From: Cenococcum geophilum 1.58
Taxonomy: Eukaryota > Ascomycota > Dothideomycetes > Gloniales > Gloniaceae
Length of the DNA stretch: 64,000 bases
Direction: 5' to 3'
Assembly: GCA_001692895.1 (NCBI GenBank)
Contig: KV748197.1
Location: 1,245,813-1,309,812, forward strand
The notes beneath the pieces were generated by a model. It was not told where the DNA came from. It made no database searches and saw only the letters and a program-made list of their open reading frames with translations. A program made the position numbers and the translations under genes. Shown in pieces: positions 11,085 through 24,107 of the stretch (positions are counted from its first letter, which is position 1; each line of letters opens with the position of its first letter).

Positions 11085-12400
11085 ATAACTAAATATAGAA
11101 AAAGTAGAGGGGCTTAGGGGATAATTAGAAATAGAAGTCCTTATAAAGATCTATAAAGAGGTCTATAACGCTATTATAGTCTAACACCTTAAGAGTGGAG
11201 ATATTAAAGTTACCCTAAGGGACTAATAGGTAAAGAAATAAGCCGTTAGGGTAGGGGATAGGCTAGGAGAATATATTAGCATAAAAGTGCTCTATAAAGA
11301 TTACCTAGTTAAAGTCCTAGTGGTTCCCCTAAGCCTTAGGGTAGAAAAGGGACGCTAGGCGGATAATATAGCAACTATATATAAAATAGTAAAATAAACG
11401 GAACGCTTTATACTAGGACTTAAGATTACCTAAATCTAATAGCTTTAATAGGAAAATATAAACTAAGTATATAATAAGAATAATAAAAGAATATAAGGGT
11501 CGCCAGAGACTTACTAGGGAAATGCCAGTTAAACGTATAGCTCCCTTATTATTAGTATATATATACTAGGAATACAAAAACTCCTTATCTAAAAAGGTAT
11601 TATTATAAATGGCCTTATATATAACGTAAGGCTTTATAACTATAAACTCCGCCTAAAATAATGCTATTATTGCGTATAATAGGGGCACACCTAATCCACA
11701 TACGTAGTATAGGTATGCTGCGGCCACTATATAGGCCCCCACGATATAAGATACTACTTAAATTAAGACTAAATAAAATGCGTAAACTGCTACTAAAGTA
11801 TATATAAGGCGTGGGATAGAGAAGACTGCATTAAATATAGGAGACGGAAGGTTAGGGCTTAATAGCTACGGGAATAACTATATACTAGGTTATATAAATA
11901 GAAACAACAGGCAATAAGCTAGGGGGGCATAAGTACCTTTTTAGTATTTCCTACCTTTAATACTGGGGGGCTAGGCTAGCTATCCCAAGCCTTAACGGGC
12001 TAGAAGCAACGCCGCGTAATATTACTAAACTATATAGGGATATAAGGGTTATAGGGGATATAAGGGAGAGGACGCCCTATAGGAAGACCCTTATAAATAG
12101 CTATAGTAAGCTTAAGACCGGGATAATTAAGAATTAGACTTAACGCGGTAAATATGGTGTTTATAGCCGACTTTTAAAGGGTATATAGCTAACTAGTAAG
12201 AACAGGGGAAGAACTAGAGATAATAATAGATTTAGATATAGAAGCGCTAGTAGGAATACAAAACATAGGAATAAAAAGCTCTATATAAAATAAGTAGTAA
12301 CTAGGGTATAAACACAAAAGATAGAAGTTTTAAATATCTTAGAAAAAGTAGAAATAGAAGAAGCGAGAAATAATAAAGAGGCGAAGAACCCTTACTAGGG
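11085..12400 (+). pseudogene. LINE ORF1 remnant (nucleic-acid-binding, zinc knuckles)
   Basis: Translation through stops around 11655-11840 shows the pattern CYYC...GHT...CCGHYIGPHDIR...CVNC...YKAWDRE. This corresponds to the multiple Cys/His knuckles at the end of fungal LINE ORF1 proteins, with some Cys/His residues changed. ORF1 products coat the LINE RNA. The start is not identifiable because the N-terminal part is too mutated, so coordinates are approximate. Confidence 0.65.
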
Positions 12401-12439
12401 GTTCACCACCTATCTATTATATAGTATAACTATAGTAAC

Positions 12440-14471
12440 ATAAACTACCGTCTTGTAAGGCCCTTACTAGATAGTCTAGACCTAGAGAAATACTATATCC
12501 TTACTATATAAGAGCCGTACTACAATACCTATATATAATTAATATACTGCCCCTAAGGATTCTAGCTCCTATATAAACCAAAAGCAGCTATATATATATA
12601 CTTTATAATTAATAAAACTATTAGCTTATCCTTATAGTTATAGCAGGTAGTTAATCTAAATATTATAGTTATAACAATCCAGACATATAGAGGACTAGTA
12701 TAAATCATTAATATATATAACCCTAGGGTTAAAGGGGTCCCATAAATAGAGAACATTATATTAGTAATAAGCTTACTTAAAACTAAAGGTATAGAGTCTA
12801 TCCTATTAGGAGACATAAACCTCCACTACCCGCAGTAGGGGGGTATCTACGTCGCTACTAAACGATAGGTAGAGTGCCTACTAAAAGCTATAGACACCTA
12901 GGGCCTTAAGCTAGCCACCCCTCCTAGAGCAATTATATAGTAATGAGGATCCGCTAGAAGTATAATTGACCTTATATTTATAGACAAAGGCCTATATTAG
13001 AGACTTAAAAGGTATAACCCTAAAGAAAAATAGGCACTTACTTTAGACTATATCCCCATCCAGATATAGCTAAATTTAGACATTAAGGTGTAACTAAATA
13101 GCAAAAGATACGCAATAAGGATGCTTAAGGTAGATAGCTTCCTTAATACAGTTAAATAACAACTTTAAGACCTAGAAGAAATCTACCCAATACTAAACAA
13201 GCGAGGCTTATTAGCCACTCCTAAGGAAATCAACTAAAGACTAGAAAGGATCTAGGCAGCAATTAAAAATAGGCTAGAAGAGTACTGCCTGGTCTTAAGA
13301 CCGGGCCCCTATACGCGATATACTTAGTCCGTATAATACGCGGTTCTTATAGCTAGCTAATAATAAGCAAGAAGGAAATACTTAAGCAGCTATAACCCTA
13401 AAGATAAGAGATAATATAAAGACATAAGAAACTAGTTAAAGAATACCCTAAAAAAAGAAGTAAGAAATAACTGGAGATAATTTATAAATAAGTATACTTC
13501 TAACCCGAGCCTCCCCTATAATAAGGGCCTATAGGCTATAGCGAAATAGGTAAAGAAAAAGGTAGGGCGACTAGTAGAAGACTTATACCTACTACCCCTA
13601 TAAAGAGCAGGGGAATTATAGGCCACTAATAATAATAATAAGAAGGTAAAGATCCTTATAAAAAGGTTCTTCCCCTAACTAGCTCTAGTAAACCTTAGTA
13701 ATATTACGGGTAAAGTACCAGTAACTCGCCTACGGGTCGACAGCGATATAATAATAGAGGAAATAGCTAGAACTATTAGCCGCCTTTTAAATAATATAGT
13801 ACTAGGCCTAGATGGGATTTTAAATAAGGCCTTAAAGACCTATAGACCACTTATAGTACCTTAGCTTATAGATATAGCTAAAGCATACTTTACTATAGGC
13901 TACTACCCACGACTTAGAAGATCTATAACGACGATTATCCTATAAAAAGAAGGTAAAGCAGATTACTTAATCCTAGGAAGCTACCGCCCTATTGCCTTAG
14001 AAAACACCCTTAGCAAGATCTTAGAAAAGGTAATAGCGGACTATATAGCAGATACGGCTAAGGAATACGCCCTACTACTATAAAGCTAAATAGGGGCAAG
14101 AAAGAACCGCTTAACACTATTAGCACTTACGCTACTCGCTACCACTATTAAATCTATATAGGCGATGCGAAGGGACTTTATAGTATTAATACTTAGCCTA
14201 GATATTAGTAGCGCCTATAACAATATACCCTATAAGCGTCTCCTATATATCCTTAGGGCAAAAGGCTTCCTAAAATAGATTGTATAATTTATCTAAGGGT
14301 TTATAGGTTAGAAAGAAATATTACTAGTTTTTAGCAGATACTAGAGCCCCCCTATCGCAGTTATAATAGGAATACCATAAAGATTACCCCTCTCGCCTAT
14401 ACTCTTCCTTTTCTTTATAAGCAACCTGCTTAACTCCTTTAAGAAAGGGGCGACCTAGGGGATAGGCTTCG
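12440..14471 (+). pseudogene. LINE ORF2 remnant, 5' part (endonuclease + reverse transcriptase)
   Basis: An exonuclease-endonuclease-phosphatase domain is recognisable by IINIYNPR, then ILLGDINLHYP at 12800-12832 (the GDxNxHHP motif). The reverse transcriptase follows, with motif A reading LSLDISSAYNNIP (about 14190-14228) and motif B GIP-x-x-LPLSPILFLFF (about 14369-14415). The frame is interrupted just after G-I-G-F-V, immediately before the catalytic DD, by the Gypsy A insertion. Stops at former W/Q codons show it is dead. Confidence 0.8.
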
Positions 14472-14898
14472 TGTTACAAACGCTTTAAGTACGATGTTAC
14501 GACTACTTGGGGAAGAGTTAGAAGAAGCTAGTTAGTTAATTTAGGCACGGTCTAGGATAGAACCGGTAAAACTATGTGACGAGGAATAGTAGCCAAGGTT
14601 ATATGATATAATTTATATAATCTATGTAATCTATGTAATCTATAATAGAGTAGACAGAGCACACGTACATTACGTATAAAAAGGATTTCATAGGAGTACG
14701 GTTGTGTATTTAAGGACCCTTAGTCTCTACCTAGATAGTTTCTTTCTTATAGTAATTCTCAGAATATAATTGGAGTTAATCTATTAGGCAACCACTCTAC
14801 TAGTTGTTATTACTTGTTAACTATTATTACTTGCATTTCCTACACACCTAGCCCAATAATAGGACCTACCGTAGTTCTTGCTATAAGGTTCCGTTATA
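14472..14898 (+). repeat. Gypsy A 5' LTR
   Basis: It begins TGTTACAAACGCTTTAAG and ends GTTCCGTTATA, matching the 3' LTR at 22019-22445 over its whole 427-bp length. Differences are mainly transitions, so most divergence reflects RIP rather than age. Confidence 0.92.
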
Positions 14899-14943
14899 TA
14901 ATTACTACCTAGTTATAGTATTAATAATAGTAAGTCGGATAAT

Positions 14944-17900
14944 ATGCCACCAAAAGCAGCCACCATAACGCCATTGACGGCAGTAACTATATTGAGGTTA
15001 GGTAATAATACTAGTATAGTAGATACTAACTTATAGCAACCTATAACGGTCGGACAGCTATAAAAGATAGTTAACTAGTTAATAGAAAATAATATAACGT
15101 TGGAAAATAGGATTAACGGGATAGGCGCAGTAAAGGTTAAGTTACTATTAATTAAAAGATACCTAGGAGAGAGATCGAAGCTTAAAGGATTCCTTACGTA
15201 AATACACTTTAAGGTAGCGCAAGAGGGAGCTAAGCTGGCAATACCTATAGATTAAATAGTATACGCAGGATTATTCTTAATAGGAAGAGCACTTAAATGG
15301 TTCGAGCCTTATCTTATAGAAATCTAGGTAAATAAAATAATAACTACAAACTAAGAGGTACGGTTTATATTCTTAAGCTGGAACGGATTTATTAAGCGAC
15401 TTATACAAATATTTGGAGACCTGGAGGCAGTAACCACGGCGGAAAGAAAACTCTAAGATATTATGCAACGAACCTTAGTAATTAAGTATATAATATAGTT
15501 CCAAACGTTAGCAATATAAGTTAAGTAGAATAATAGGGCGCTTATAGCATAGTATAAACAGGGACTTAAGGCTAAAGTCTAGGACGCGATTATCCTAATA
15601 AAAGATGTGGATACCCTAAGGGAACTAATAGATTAAGTAATAAGGATTAATAATAGGATCTACTAAAGGGAACAGGCCAAGAGAGGCTAAGATAGAGTTT
15701 TATAGTTATATAAGGCGTAGAGTACGCAACGACTAAAGCTAAGTTAGAAACTATAGTATGGCGCAGAGCTAATAGACCTAAGTGGTACTAAAGAAGCCTA
15801 TAAGAGATGGAGTAAACTATAGAAACCTAGAGGATAAGGATTAAGTAATTAAAGGTCTAAGGAGTAGAGGCTAAACCAGGGATCTTAGTAATAGAAGACG
15901 TTTAGGCAAACTCCATAACAGAAGCAATAGTTTAAAGAAGGAGCTTATATAAATTGCGGAAAATAAGGTCACTTCGCGAGGGATTGTAAAGATAGTTAGA
16001 GATACTATGTAATAAAGAGAATAAGACTAACGGCAGAAGATATATATATATAGAGGGATAATAGTATACTACAAGGAACAAAAGAATGTTTAATTAGAAG
16101 TTTTGCGTTTTGTTATAACAACGCATACCGAATTTATAAGGACGCTAAGTATAGCGTAAGCTATTAGCTATAAGAGCTAGCACCTATAGGATGTAGAGGA
16201 ACTAATAAACTAGTTCGCAGATCGGATATTAAGGACGATAAATTTAATATAGGCGAAACATTTCGTGATAATAAGATAATAAGGGCGGTTTACTAGGAAT
16301 ACGCAGCTATTAGAGATATTACACTAAAGGCAGAGAATGATTCTACTATAGAATAGGGAACATTAGTAGGGATCGAAACCCCACTAGACATGATGTCTAT
16401 CGCTTCGCGAGATATAAGAGAAGTAGGACAGTAAACCACTTCGGCACTTAATAAAGGCAAAAGGCTAAAGGCTTAAGATTCTTAAGATAAGATAAGAGAC
16501 GACTAAGATTCTTAAGACGAGATAAGGTAAGCTTAAGGACCTATAATAGATAATAACCGATAGAGTAGAGTAATAGCTTGGTTTAGTAATATACAAATAA
16601 GTTTAGGATAAAGTTTCCTAAAAATATAAGACTCTTAAGACGAGATAAGTAAGATTTAAGACTTTTAAGATAAGATAAGAACACTAAGTAAGCCTAGTTG
16701 GACTAAGGCTAGAGCTAAGCTTAAGTTAGAAGCGAGCTTAGGATTAAAGAATCTAAGAGGTTAAGAATTTGGGGTACGAATTAGGACACCTATAAGTAAG
16801 AGGTAAGAAGCTTCTTTATAGATTAGAGAATCTACAGCATAAATAGTAATTAGACTAGGAGACAAGTATATAGACCTAGAAGACTTATTAGTAGAATATA
16901 GTGTTTAGACTAAAGATTAAAAAGTTAATAGTAAGATTAAGAAGTGAGACGACTTTAAGGATTAGAGCGTAAGGCGTAAACTAAAAGAAACTATAGAAGA
17001 GTTTAGGCAAAGAATTATCGCATGGTAAGAACAGAAACTAGATAAGAAATCTAGTATATTGGGACGTACGAAGGACAGAGCGCTAGTACGAAGAATTACT
17101 AATAGGCCGAGAGTAGGCATACTAAGAGCTAAGTGGCTTACTAAACTAGAAGATAAAGAGGATCTAGGAATCCTAACTAGGTTTAAAGAACGATATACTA
17201 AGGGCTGTTATAATGTAGTAATAAGAAGATACTTCCTTACGGATAAGCCGTATATACTCCAGTAGCTATACTAAAAGTAGTATAGGTAGCAATATAATGA
17301 CGAGTGGGAAGATTTCTATATATAGTTAGATGAAAAAGTTATCTAAGACCACCTAATTATAGAAAAGGCTATAACGCATATTAAAGGAGCCTTAATTATA
17401 ATGTTAAAGGATCTAGAGGAGCGTTTAGAGGACTAGAGAAGTAAAAAACGCATCTTGGTACCTATAAATAAAGTTATAACGTTTAAATTAGTATAATAAA
17501 GGTTTAAACTTAAGGATAAAGACGAGCTAAGAGTTAACCTAAAGCACCTAGTATATTACACGTTATTATAAATTGCGTATATAGATAATATATGCGAAAT
17601 ATATAAGAATCTAAAGGAAAAGAATCGGAAATACCCTATAAGGATATATTAGATAACAGATAAGTAATAATATAGAAATGCTAAATATATGTATAGATGG
17701 CATCCAGCAGAAGCCTAAAAGGAAGGGAATTTAATACTTTAACTAGGAAGATTCCTTACGGAAGAATACTTAGACGGATAATAGTGATGGGAATGCCTAG
17801 AGAATATATATTTATAGTATATTAAGGACAAAAAGCAAACTAGGTATTGGCTAAAGAATAAGCTAAGTGTATAAGGATTAAGCAGCTAATAGTTAGGAAA

Positions 17901-20900
17901 AGTAGAGGCCTACGGGACTAGAGGGAGCTAGTGGTAGAGCCTTAGACCCTTAAAGGAATTTAAGGATAATACCTAAATTTATAAGTTAAATAGTAAGATT
18001 AGTAGTTTAAAGCGCTAATAGATAGTGGAGTAATAAGAAACTATATCTTACTAGCAGTAGTTAGGAGAATGGGATTACCTTATAAATAAAAGAAGGAACC
18101 TTACCTATTAGTAACGATTTTAGGAGATCTAATAGCCTATAGAGGTGGGATTATTAATCTTAAAATAGGACCTATTTAATTAACCATTAAAGGAAGATAA
18201 ATTAAGATGTTTTTTGATATCCTACTACTGGGATGGGATAAGGCAGTACTAGGAATACCTTAGTTATAGGAATATAATCTAAAGATTAATTAGATTATAG
18301 GTTAAGTTAATATTAAGAATACTTAACGCCGTAAGATACGATAATAAGCCAAAATAGTATAGTACTAAGTTAGAGTAATATATAAAGAGACTAAGCGAGG
18401 CTTAAGTTATATACTAAAGAGATACTATAAGTATAGTAAGGAACTATAGTTACTAGAAAGTAAAAAGCTGTTAGAGTATATAGCATAGGACTATAAGATA
18501 GAGTTAGAACTAGGAATAAGTCTAAAGTTCTTTCTAATCTATAAGCTTACTAAAGAAGAAGGTAGAGCATTAAAAGAGTTTATCTAGGAAAACTTATAAG
18601 AGGGATATATTAGACTATCGTAGTTATTAGCGGGTTATTTAGTACTGTTTATACTAAAGAAGAATAGCAAACTAAGGCTGTGTATTAACTATAGGCAGTT
18701 AAACAGCATTACTAGAAAGGACAGGTATCCTTTACCCTTAATTAGCGAAATTTAAGACAGAATAGGCAACGCGCAAATCTTTATAAAGATAGATCTAAGA
18801 TAGGCGTACTATTAGATTAGGATTAAGGAAGGCGATAAATAGAAGGCAGCCTTTAGGTTAAAGGAAGGACTATATAAACTATTAGTTATACAATTTGGGC
18901 TTATAAATGCATTAGCAACGTTTTAGAAGTATATTAATAATATATTAGGAGAACACTTAGATAAATTTGTTATAGTATACCTTAATAATATTATTATCTA
19001 CTTAATAACTAAGGAAGAACACGGGGAATACGTTAAATAGGTTTTAAAGAGACTATAAGAAGAACAGATGCTAGTAGCAATTAAAAAATGCGAGTTCTTT
19101 ACTAGGAAGACCGATTTTGTTAGATTTATTATTAAACTAGGCTAACTTAGTATAGATCTAAAGAAGATTAAGGCTATAGTGAATTAGTAAGAACTAGAGA
19201 ACGTTACACAGTTAAGATCGTTTTTAGGGTTTTATAATTACTGTAGAAGGTTTATAGCGCAATAGTTAAAAGATATTAAGCTATTTACGCGATTAACGAA
19301 AAAAGAAGAACTATAGGTATAGGGAGAGGAACAGCAAGAACTCTTTAAGAAAGTTAAAGAGTTATTTACTTAAGAGCTAGTTCTTAAGATCTATTAACTA
19401 GGACTAGAGACAGTTATAGAAATAGATGTATTAGACTATATACTAGGGGCGTGCTTTATATAGAAATATTAAAATAGATAGCACCTAGTGGCATATTATA
19501 GTTGGAAGATAATACTACTAGAGTTAAACTATAACATTTACAATAAGGAGTTATTAGGTATAGTTATAGTATTAAAGAAATAGAGAGTATTTTTGCAAGG
19601 TATAAAGGAACTATTTATAGTTAAAATAGATTATAAGAACCTAATAGGATTCCTAATAATAAAGGAACTTAACTAATAATAGGTTAGATAGGCAGAGATG
19701 CTTATAGAATACTATTTTAAGATTTAGTATACTAAGGGTACAGACAATACGCGGGCAGACGCTTTAAGCCGTAAAGCTAAACTACAAAGTAATAAAAAGC
19801 CATTAGGGGCTTTACTGCGAAAAGATATAGACGGATTAATTAGATATAATTATCCAAAAATTATAGTAACTTAAGAGGAACTAGGGAAAGTCTATGAGAT
19901 ACTAGAGAGCTTTTAGGAATAAAGAATTTTAGAAATATAGCTAGAAGATCTACAGATGGATATATACGGAAATTAAGAAGTAAAGTACATCCTAAGAAGT
20001 ATAGTAGAGTAGTTCGTAGAAGACTTCTATAAGGGACTAACTTAGGGACACAATAGAGCTATAGGCTTAGTGTTAAGACTCTAAGAGGAGTATATTATTA
20101 ACGGAATTTAGAGAATAGCTAGGAAGGTTATTAAAGAGTATCTAGATTACTAAAGGAATAAACTAATAAGGCATAAGCTATATGGAGGGCTATAACCTAT
20201 TAAAATACTAGAAAGACTATAGGAGGTTATATTATAGGACTTTATTATTAAGTTACTAAAGTTAAAAGATCCTATTACCGGATAAGATTATAACGCGATC
20301 TTAGTAATAGTAGATAAGCTTATAAAGTAGGGATACTTTATAGCCTATATAGAAGAAATCTTAGCGGAAGATATCGCTAGAATCTATATTAAAAAAGTAT
20401 TTATAAGATATAGAGCACTAAGTAAGATTATATTGGATAGAGATCTAAGATTTATAGCAGCATTTTAAGAGGTATTCTTAGCGGAGTAAGGAGTTTAAGT
20501 AGTAACTTCTACCGTATATTATCTATAGATAGACGGTTAAATGGAAAGATTAAATTAGATACTAAAGCAGTATCTAAGGTATTATATTAATTATGCATAG
20601 AATAATTAGGTATCGCTATTACTAGTTACACAGTTTATATATAATGCGACACCTTAAGAAGGAATAGGTATATTACTATTTAAGGTAAATTACGGATATA
20701 AGCTAAGAATATTATTGTTACTATAGTAAGTAAAGAAAATAAGTAGTACAGCTAAAGAAAGAATAAAGATATTAATAAATCTTTATATAGACCTTATAGA
20801 ATTAGTAAAGAAAGTATAAGAGAGAATAAAAAGGTACTATAATGCTAAGAGATCTAAGGAACCAGATCTTAAGGAGGAAGATAAAGTATAGCTACTATAT

Positions 20901-21310
20901 AAAAATTTTAAGAGTTAATAACTAAGTAAGAAGTTAAACTATGTTAGACTAGGACCTTTTAAAATTACGCAAAGGATTTTACTAGTTATGTTTAAGTTAA
21001 ACCTACTAGCTAAAATAAAGATCTACCCTATACAGTATATTATAATGCTAGAGCCAATATACAGGAATATTAAGCTATTGGTTTATAAAGCAGATACGTA
21101 TAGAGGACAAGAGGAAGATAAATAGTAAGTTTTAAAGATCGTTAGTTATAAGGATATTAACGATAAAATATAGTATAAGGTTAAGTAGATAGGCTATACT
21201 AAGACTACCTAGGAGCTACTAGAGAATTTAAAAAACGCTATAGGAAAGGTATAGGAGTATTAGAAGAGATTAGGTTAGGTAGTATTAATAAAGAAGGATT
21301 ACTAAAGAAT
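14944..21310 (+). pseudogene. Gypsy A gag-pol polyprotein remnant with chromodomain
   Basis: Starting at ATG 14944 (MPPKAATITPLTAV), translation through stops gives gag, then a CCHC knuckle near 15951-15996 (INCGK-x-GHFARDCKD). The linker at 17059-17265 stays open. A protease with LIDSG lies near 18010. The reverse transcriptase spans about 18540-19160, with catalytic YLDD reading YLNN. RNase H spans about 19390-19780 and ends GTDNTRADALSRKA. An integrase core is at about 20200-20620 (ILDRDLRF, DGxMERLN). A C-terminal chromodomain at about 21120-21250 reads YKVK-x-IGYTKTT-x-E. The order gag-PR-RT-RH-INT-CHD is that of chromoviruses. The chromodomain normally directs integration into heterochromatin, which fits the nested TE setting. 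Dozens of TAG/TAA codons make it non-functional. Confidence 0.9.
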
Positions 21311-22018
21311 AAGTCACCTAAGGGGGACCTAAGAAGAGTAGTTGCTGAGCTACTTAGATCTGTTTCCTTCTCTATTAGAAGAGAATTTGTTTTTTTATTA
21401 CTAAGTTTCTATAAACCTTATTCTATAAGTTTCTACTCCTTAGAACGGACCTTCTTATAAACCTTCTTAAGATGGATTAACCAAGTAGACGCCATAAGAT
21501 AAGACTTAAGGGCCCGTTGCTAAGCATTAGCAGCCTCTTATTTAGCATTATAAGAATAGCGTAACTCCGCTAGAGTAATAGATAGTTTATTATCTAGCTA
21601 TATAGCAGCAGATTAAATATAAGACCCTAAGATAAATTAATTAGGGAACTAGACGACTATTAAGAGTAATAGGTCGTGTATATTTAGCATTAAAGATAAA
21701 GCGAACGTTATAGGACGAATAAATATTCGCTTTAGTATACTCTAAGCAAGAGGACAGTTATTGCGAAGATAGGTTCGCTAATGTAATATAAACTAACCCT
21801 TCTTTCGAACAGCGAGAATATGGAGACGGTATAATCTTACTAAGAGACAATATTGTAGTAATAGTGCGGATATAACAAGCAGTTAAAGAAGATGAAATGG
21901 CTTTAGGTATAATAAGCAATAATATTAACTAAATTAATTAGACGGATATTATACCTCTAATAAATAACTTAGAGATATTTTAAATCTTTAAGAACGAAGA
22001 TAAAAAGGAGGGAGATGG

Positions 22019-22445
22019 TGTTACGAACGCTTTAAGTATAATGTTATAACTACTTAGGGAAGAGTCGGAAGAAGCTAGTTAGTTAATTTAGGCACGGTTT
22101 AGGATAGAACCGGTAAAACTATGTAACGAGAAATGGTAGCTAAGGTTATATAATATGATCTATATAATCTATATAATCTGTGTAATCTATAATAGAGTAG
22201 ATAGAGTATACGTATATTACGTATAAGAAGGATTTTATAGGAGTATAGTTATATATTTAAGGACCCTTAGTCCCTACCTAGATAGTTCCTTCCTTATAGT
22301 AATTCTTAGAATACAATTAGAGTTAATTTATTGGGCAACCACTCCACTAGTTGTTATTACTTGTCGACTATTATTATTTGCATTTCCTATACACCTAGCC
22401 CAATAACAGAACCCACCGTAGTTCTTGCTACAAGGTTCTGTTACA
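22019..22445 (+). repeat. Gypsy A 3' LTR
   Basis: It begins TGTTACGAACGC and ends GTTCTGTTACA, directly followed by the target duplication CTTCG. It pairs with the 5' LTR at 14472-14898. Confidence 0.93.
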
Positions 22446-23850
22446 CTTCGTTAATAATATAAACCTAATTATATACGGGCCATTAGCCGTAGAGAATTGC
22501 AGAATGCTAGAGAAAGCTTATAATACCTATATAAAATAGGCAACACGATATAGAGTTTAATTCTCACTAAAGAAATACCAGCTAATCTATTTTATAAGAA
22601 AACGCAACTAATTTATAGATCTCTAGCATATAATCCGCATCTAAGGCTTTAAGGGTTAACTAGTTTAGGGCCTAAGGGTATTAGGAGTATAGGTAGATAG
22701 TAAGCTCTAGTAGAGCGTATATATAGCGTAAGCGGCCTATAAGGGCTAAGTATAGTATATCGTATTATCTAGAATCGTTAATTCTATATAGGGCCTATGC
22801 TTTTAAAGGTCACGCTTACTATATATAGCAGTTATCCGGCTAACTATAACGTATAGGTCTAGTATTTAGGCCATTAGAGAATCTAAGAAAGGCCCCCTTA
22901 AGTCGCTCCTTAAACTACTCTAAAAGGTCTAAACAGCCTACCTCTAGAGTATAATAGGCGGATATAAGCAAACAGCTACAGTACTACTTAAGAAGGAAGC
23001 TAATATTCCCCCCCTATAACTATATATTAAAGCCGCTGCAATATAAAGGGCCTAAAATAAACGCGACTCTAATATTATAAAGTATATTAAGATACGCCTA
23101 AACAAACTATAGAGGGACCCTAGGGCGCCCTATAGGAGAATAAACTAATAACCCCAAAGTAGGGAAGATATATTAGAGAAATAGGTAAAGAAAGTAGAAG
23201 AAGGATAGTGCTGCTTTAGGGCCTAGGCCCATATAGAGGAGGAAAGGAGACGTATAAGAGGCTAGTAAAGATAACAGCAAAAGAGAAAAAGGAGCTAAAG
23301 TAGGGTATAAAAGAACGCTAGGAAACTATCTACCGCAATATAATACTAGTTAGACTAACGCTAGAAAGGTATATAGGAGTTAAAGGTATAGAGGCTAACT
23401 AAGGTAAAAGGAACCTAAGCTGTAGCATAGTTAACGCTATAGGGGGTAAATACTCTAGGGCTCTAAGAAGGCCTAATAAAGGTAGAAAATATAATAGCAA
23501 TACTCTTAAAAATAGAAATAATAGGACTAAAAGACTGGCTCTACTAGGTGGGTGTTCTAGTAGGTAGCCTAAGATGTAAATATGGCTGGTTAAGATAGAC
23601 ACCAAAACACGTAATACTGTTATGCCCCTTACACACTAACTAAAAAGTAATACTTTTAGTAGCTGGCATAGAGAACTATAATATACTGCTCTTAATATAA
23701 AAAGGCCTTAAGGCGGTTACCTAGTAGCTTATTAGCTAAAATATACTAAACCAGTTCTGGGTTATAAGGGAAATAGTAATAAAGAGTGGGAGGGTAAGTA
23801 ACGGGCGCCCCCTAATAACTCTATAATAGTAGAGTAAAGTTTATAATACT
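22446..23850 (+). pseudogene. LINE ORF2 remnant, 3' part
   Basis: The frame resumes after Gypsy A with VNNINLIIYG, where an active LINE has V-D-D. The change is G-to-A at both Asp codons. The remaining thumb/connection region follows. Near 23560-23640 the sequence reads CKYGWLR-x-TPKHVILLCPLH, the Cys/His motif near the end of fungal Tad-type ORF2 proteins. The 3' UTR extends to about 24089. Confidence 0.75.
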
Positions 23851-24089
23851 AGCGTGTCTATAGGCTTATTATAGCAGTAGTAGTTCCTAAAGAGGTTAAA
23901 AAGTAAGGTAGTAGGAGTACTATAGGTGACTTATAAGCGCCTTATAGGCACCTTATAGGCGAGTCCTAAAAGGCGGGGAGATAGATTACGGGGTTTTCTT
24001 AAATGGAGTTTTCTCCCTATATGTATATAAGGAGTAGTCCGCGTGGGCCTAATAGGGATCCAAATCGGACGTTAAGCAATGAATTATTA

Positions 24090-24107
24090 TTATTATATAG
24101 CCATATA
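24090..24107. repeat. LINE target-site duplication, right copy
   Basis: Exact copy of 10547-10564 (TTATTATATAGCCATATA), marking the 3' end of LINE copy 1. Confidence 0.9.

Larger units (their letters stand above)
14472..22445 (+). mobile_element. Gypsy A copy 1, full-length chromovirus LTR retrotransposon
   Basis: Two 427-bp LTRs and a perfect 5-bp duplication CTTCG (14467-14471; 22446-22450) define a 7,974-bp element. A purine-rich tract AAAAAGGAGGGAGATGG abuts the 3' LTR. It lies in the LINE reverse transcriptase. Comparison with the second copy (52636-59889, inverted) shows C/T and G/A differences, as expected from RIP. Confidence 0.95.
10565..24089 (+). mobile_element. Full-length LINE (Tad1/I-like), copy 1, split by Gypsy A
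   Basis: Bounded by the perfect 18-bp duplication at 10547-10564 and 24090-24107, the element ends in a short (ATT)n tail at about 24081-24095. Excluding Gypsy A and its 5-bp duplication, it is about 5.5 kb. It has the classic two-ORF LINE order: a zinc-knuckle ORF1, then an ORF2 with endonuclease and reverse transcriptase. All frames are riddled with TAG/TAA in RIP fashion. A second copy begins at 47480 with the same 5' block GGAGCTCTTGCTGCACCTGG. Confidence 0.88.
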
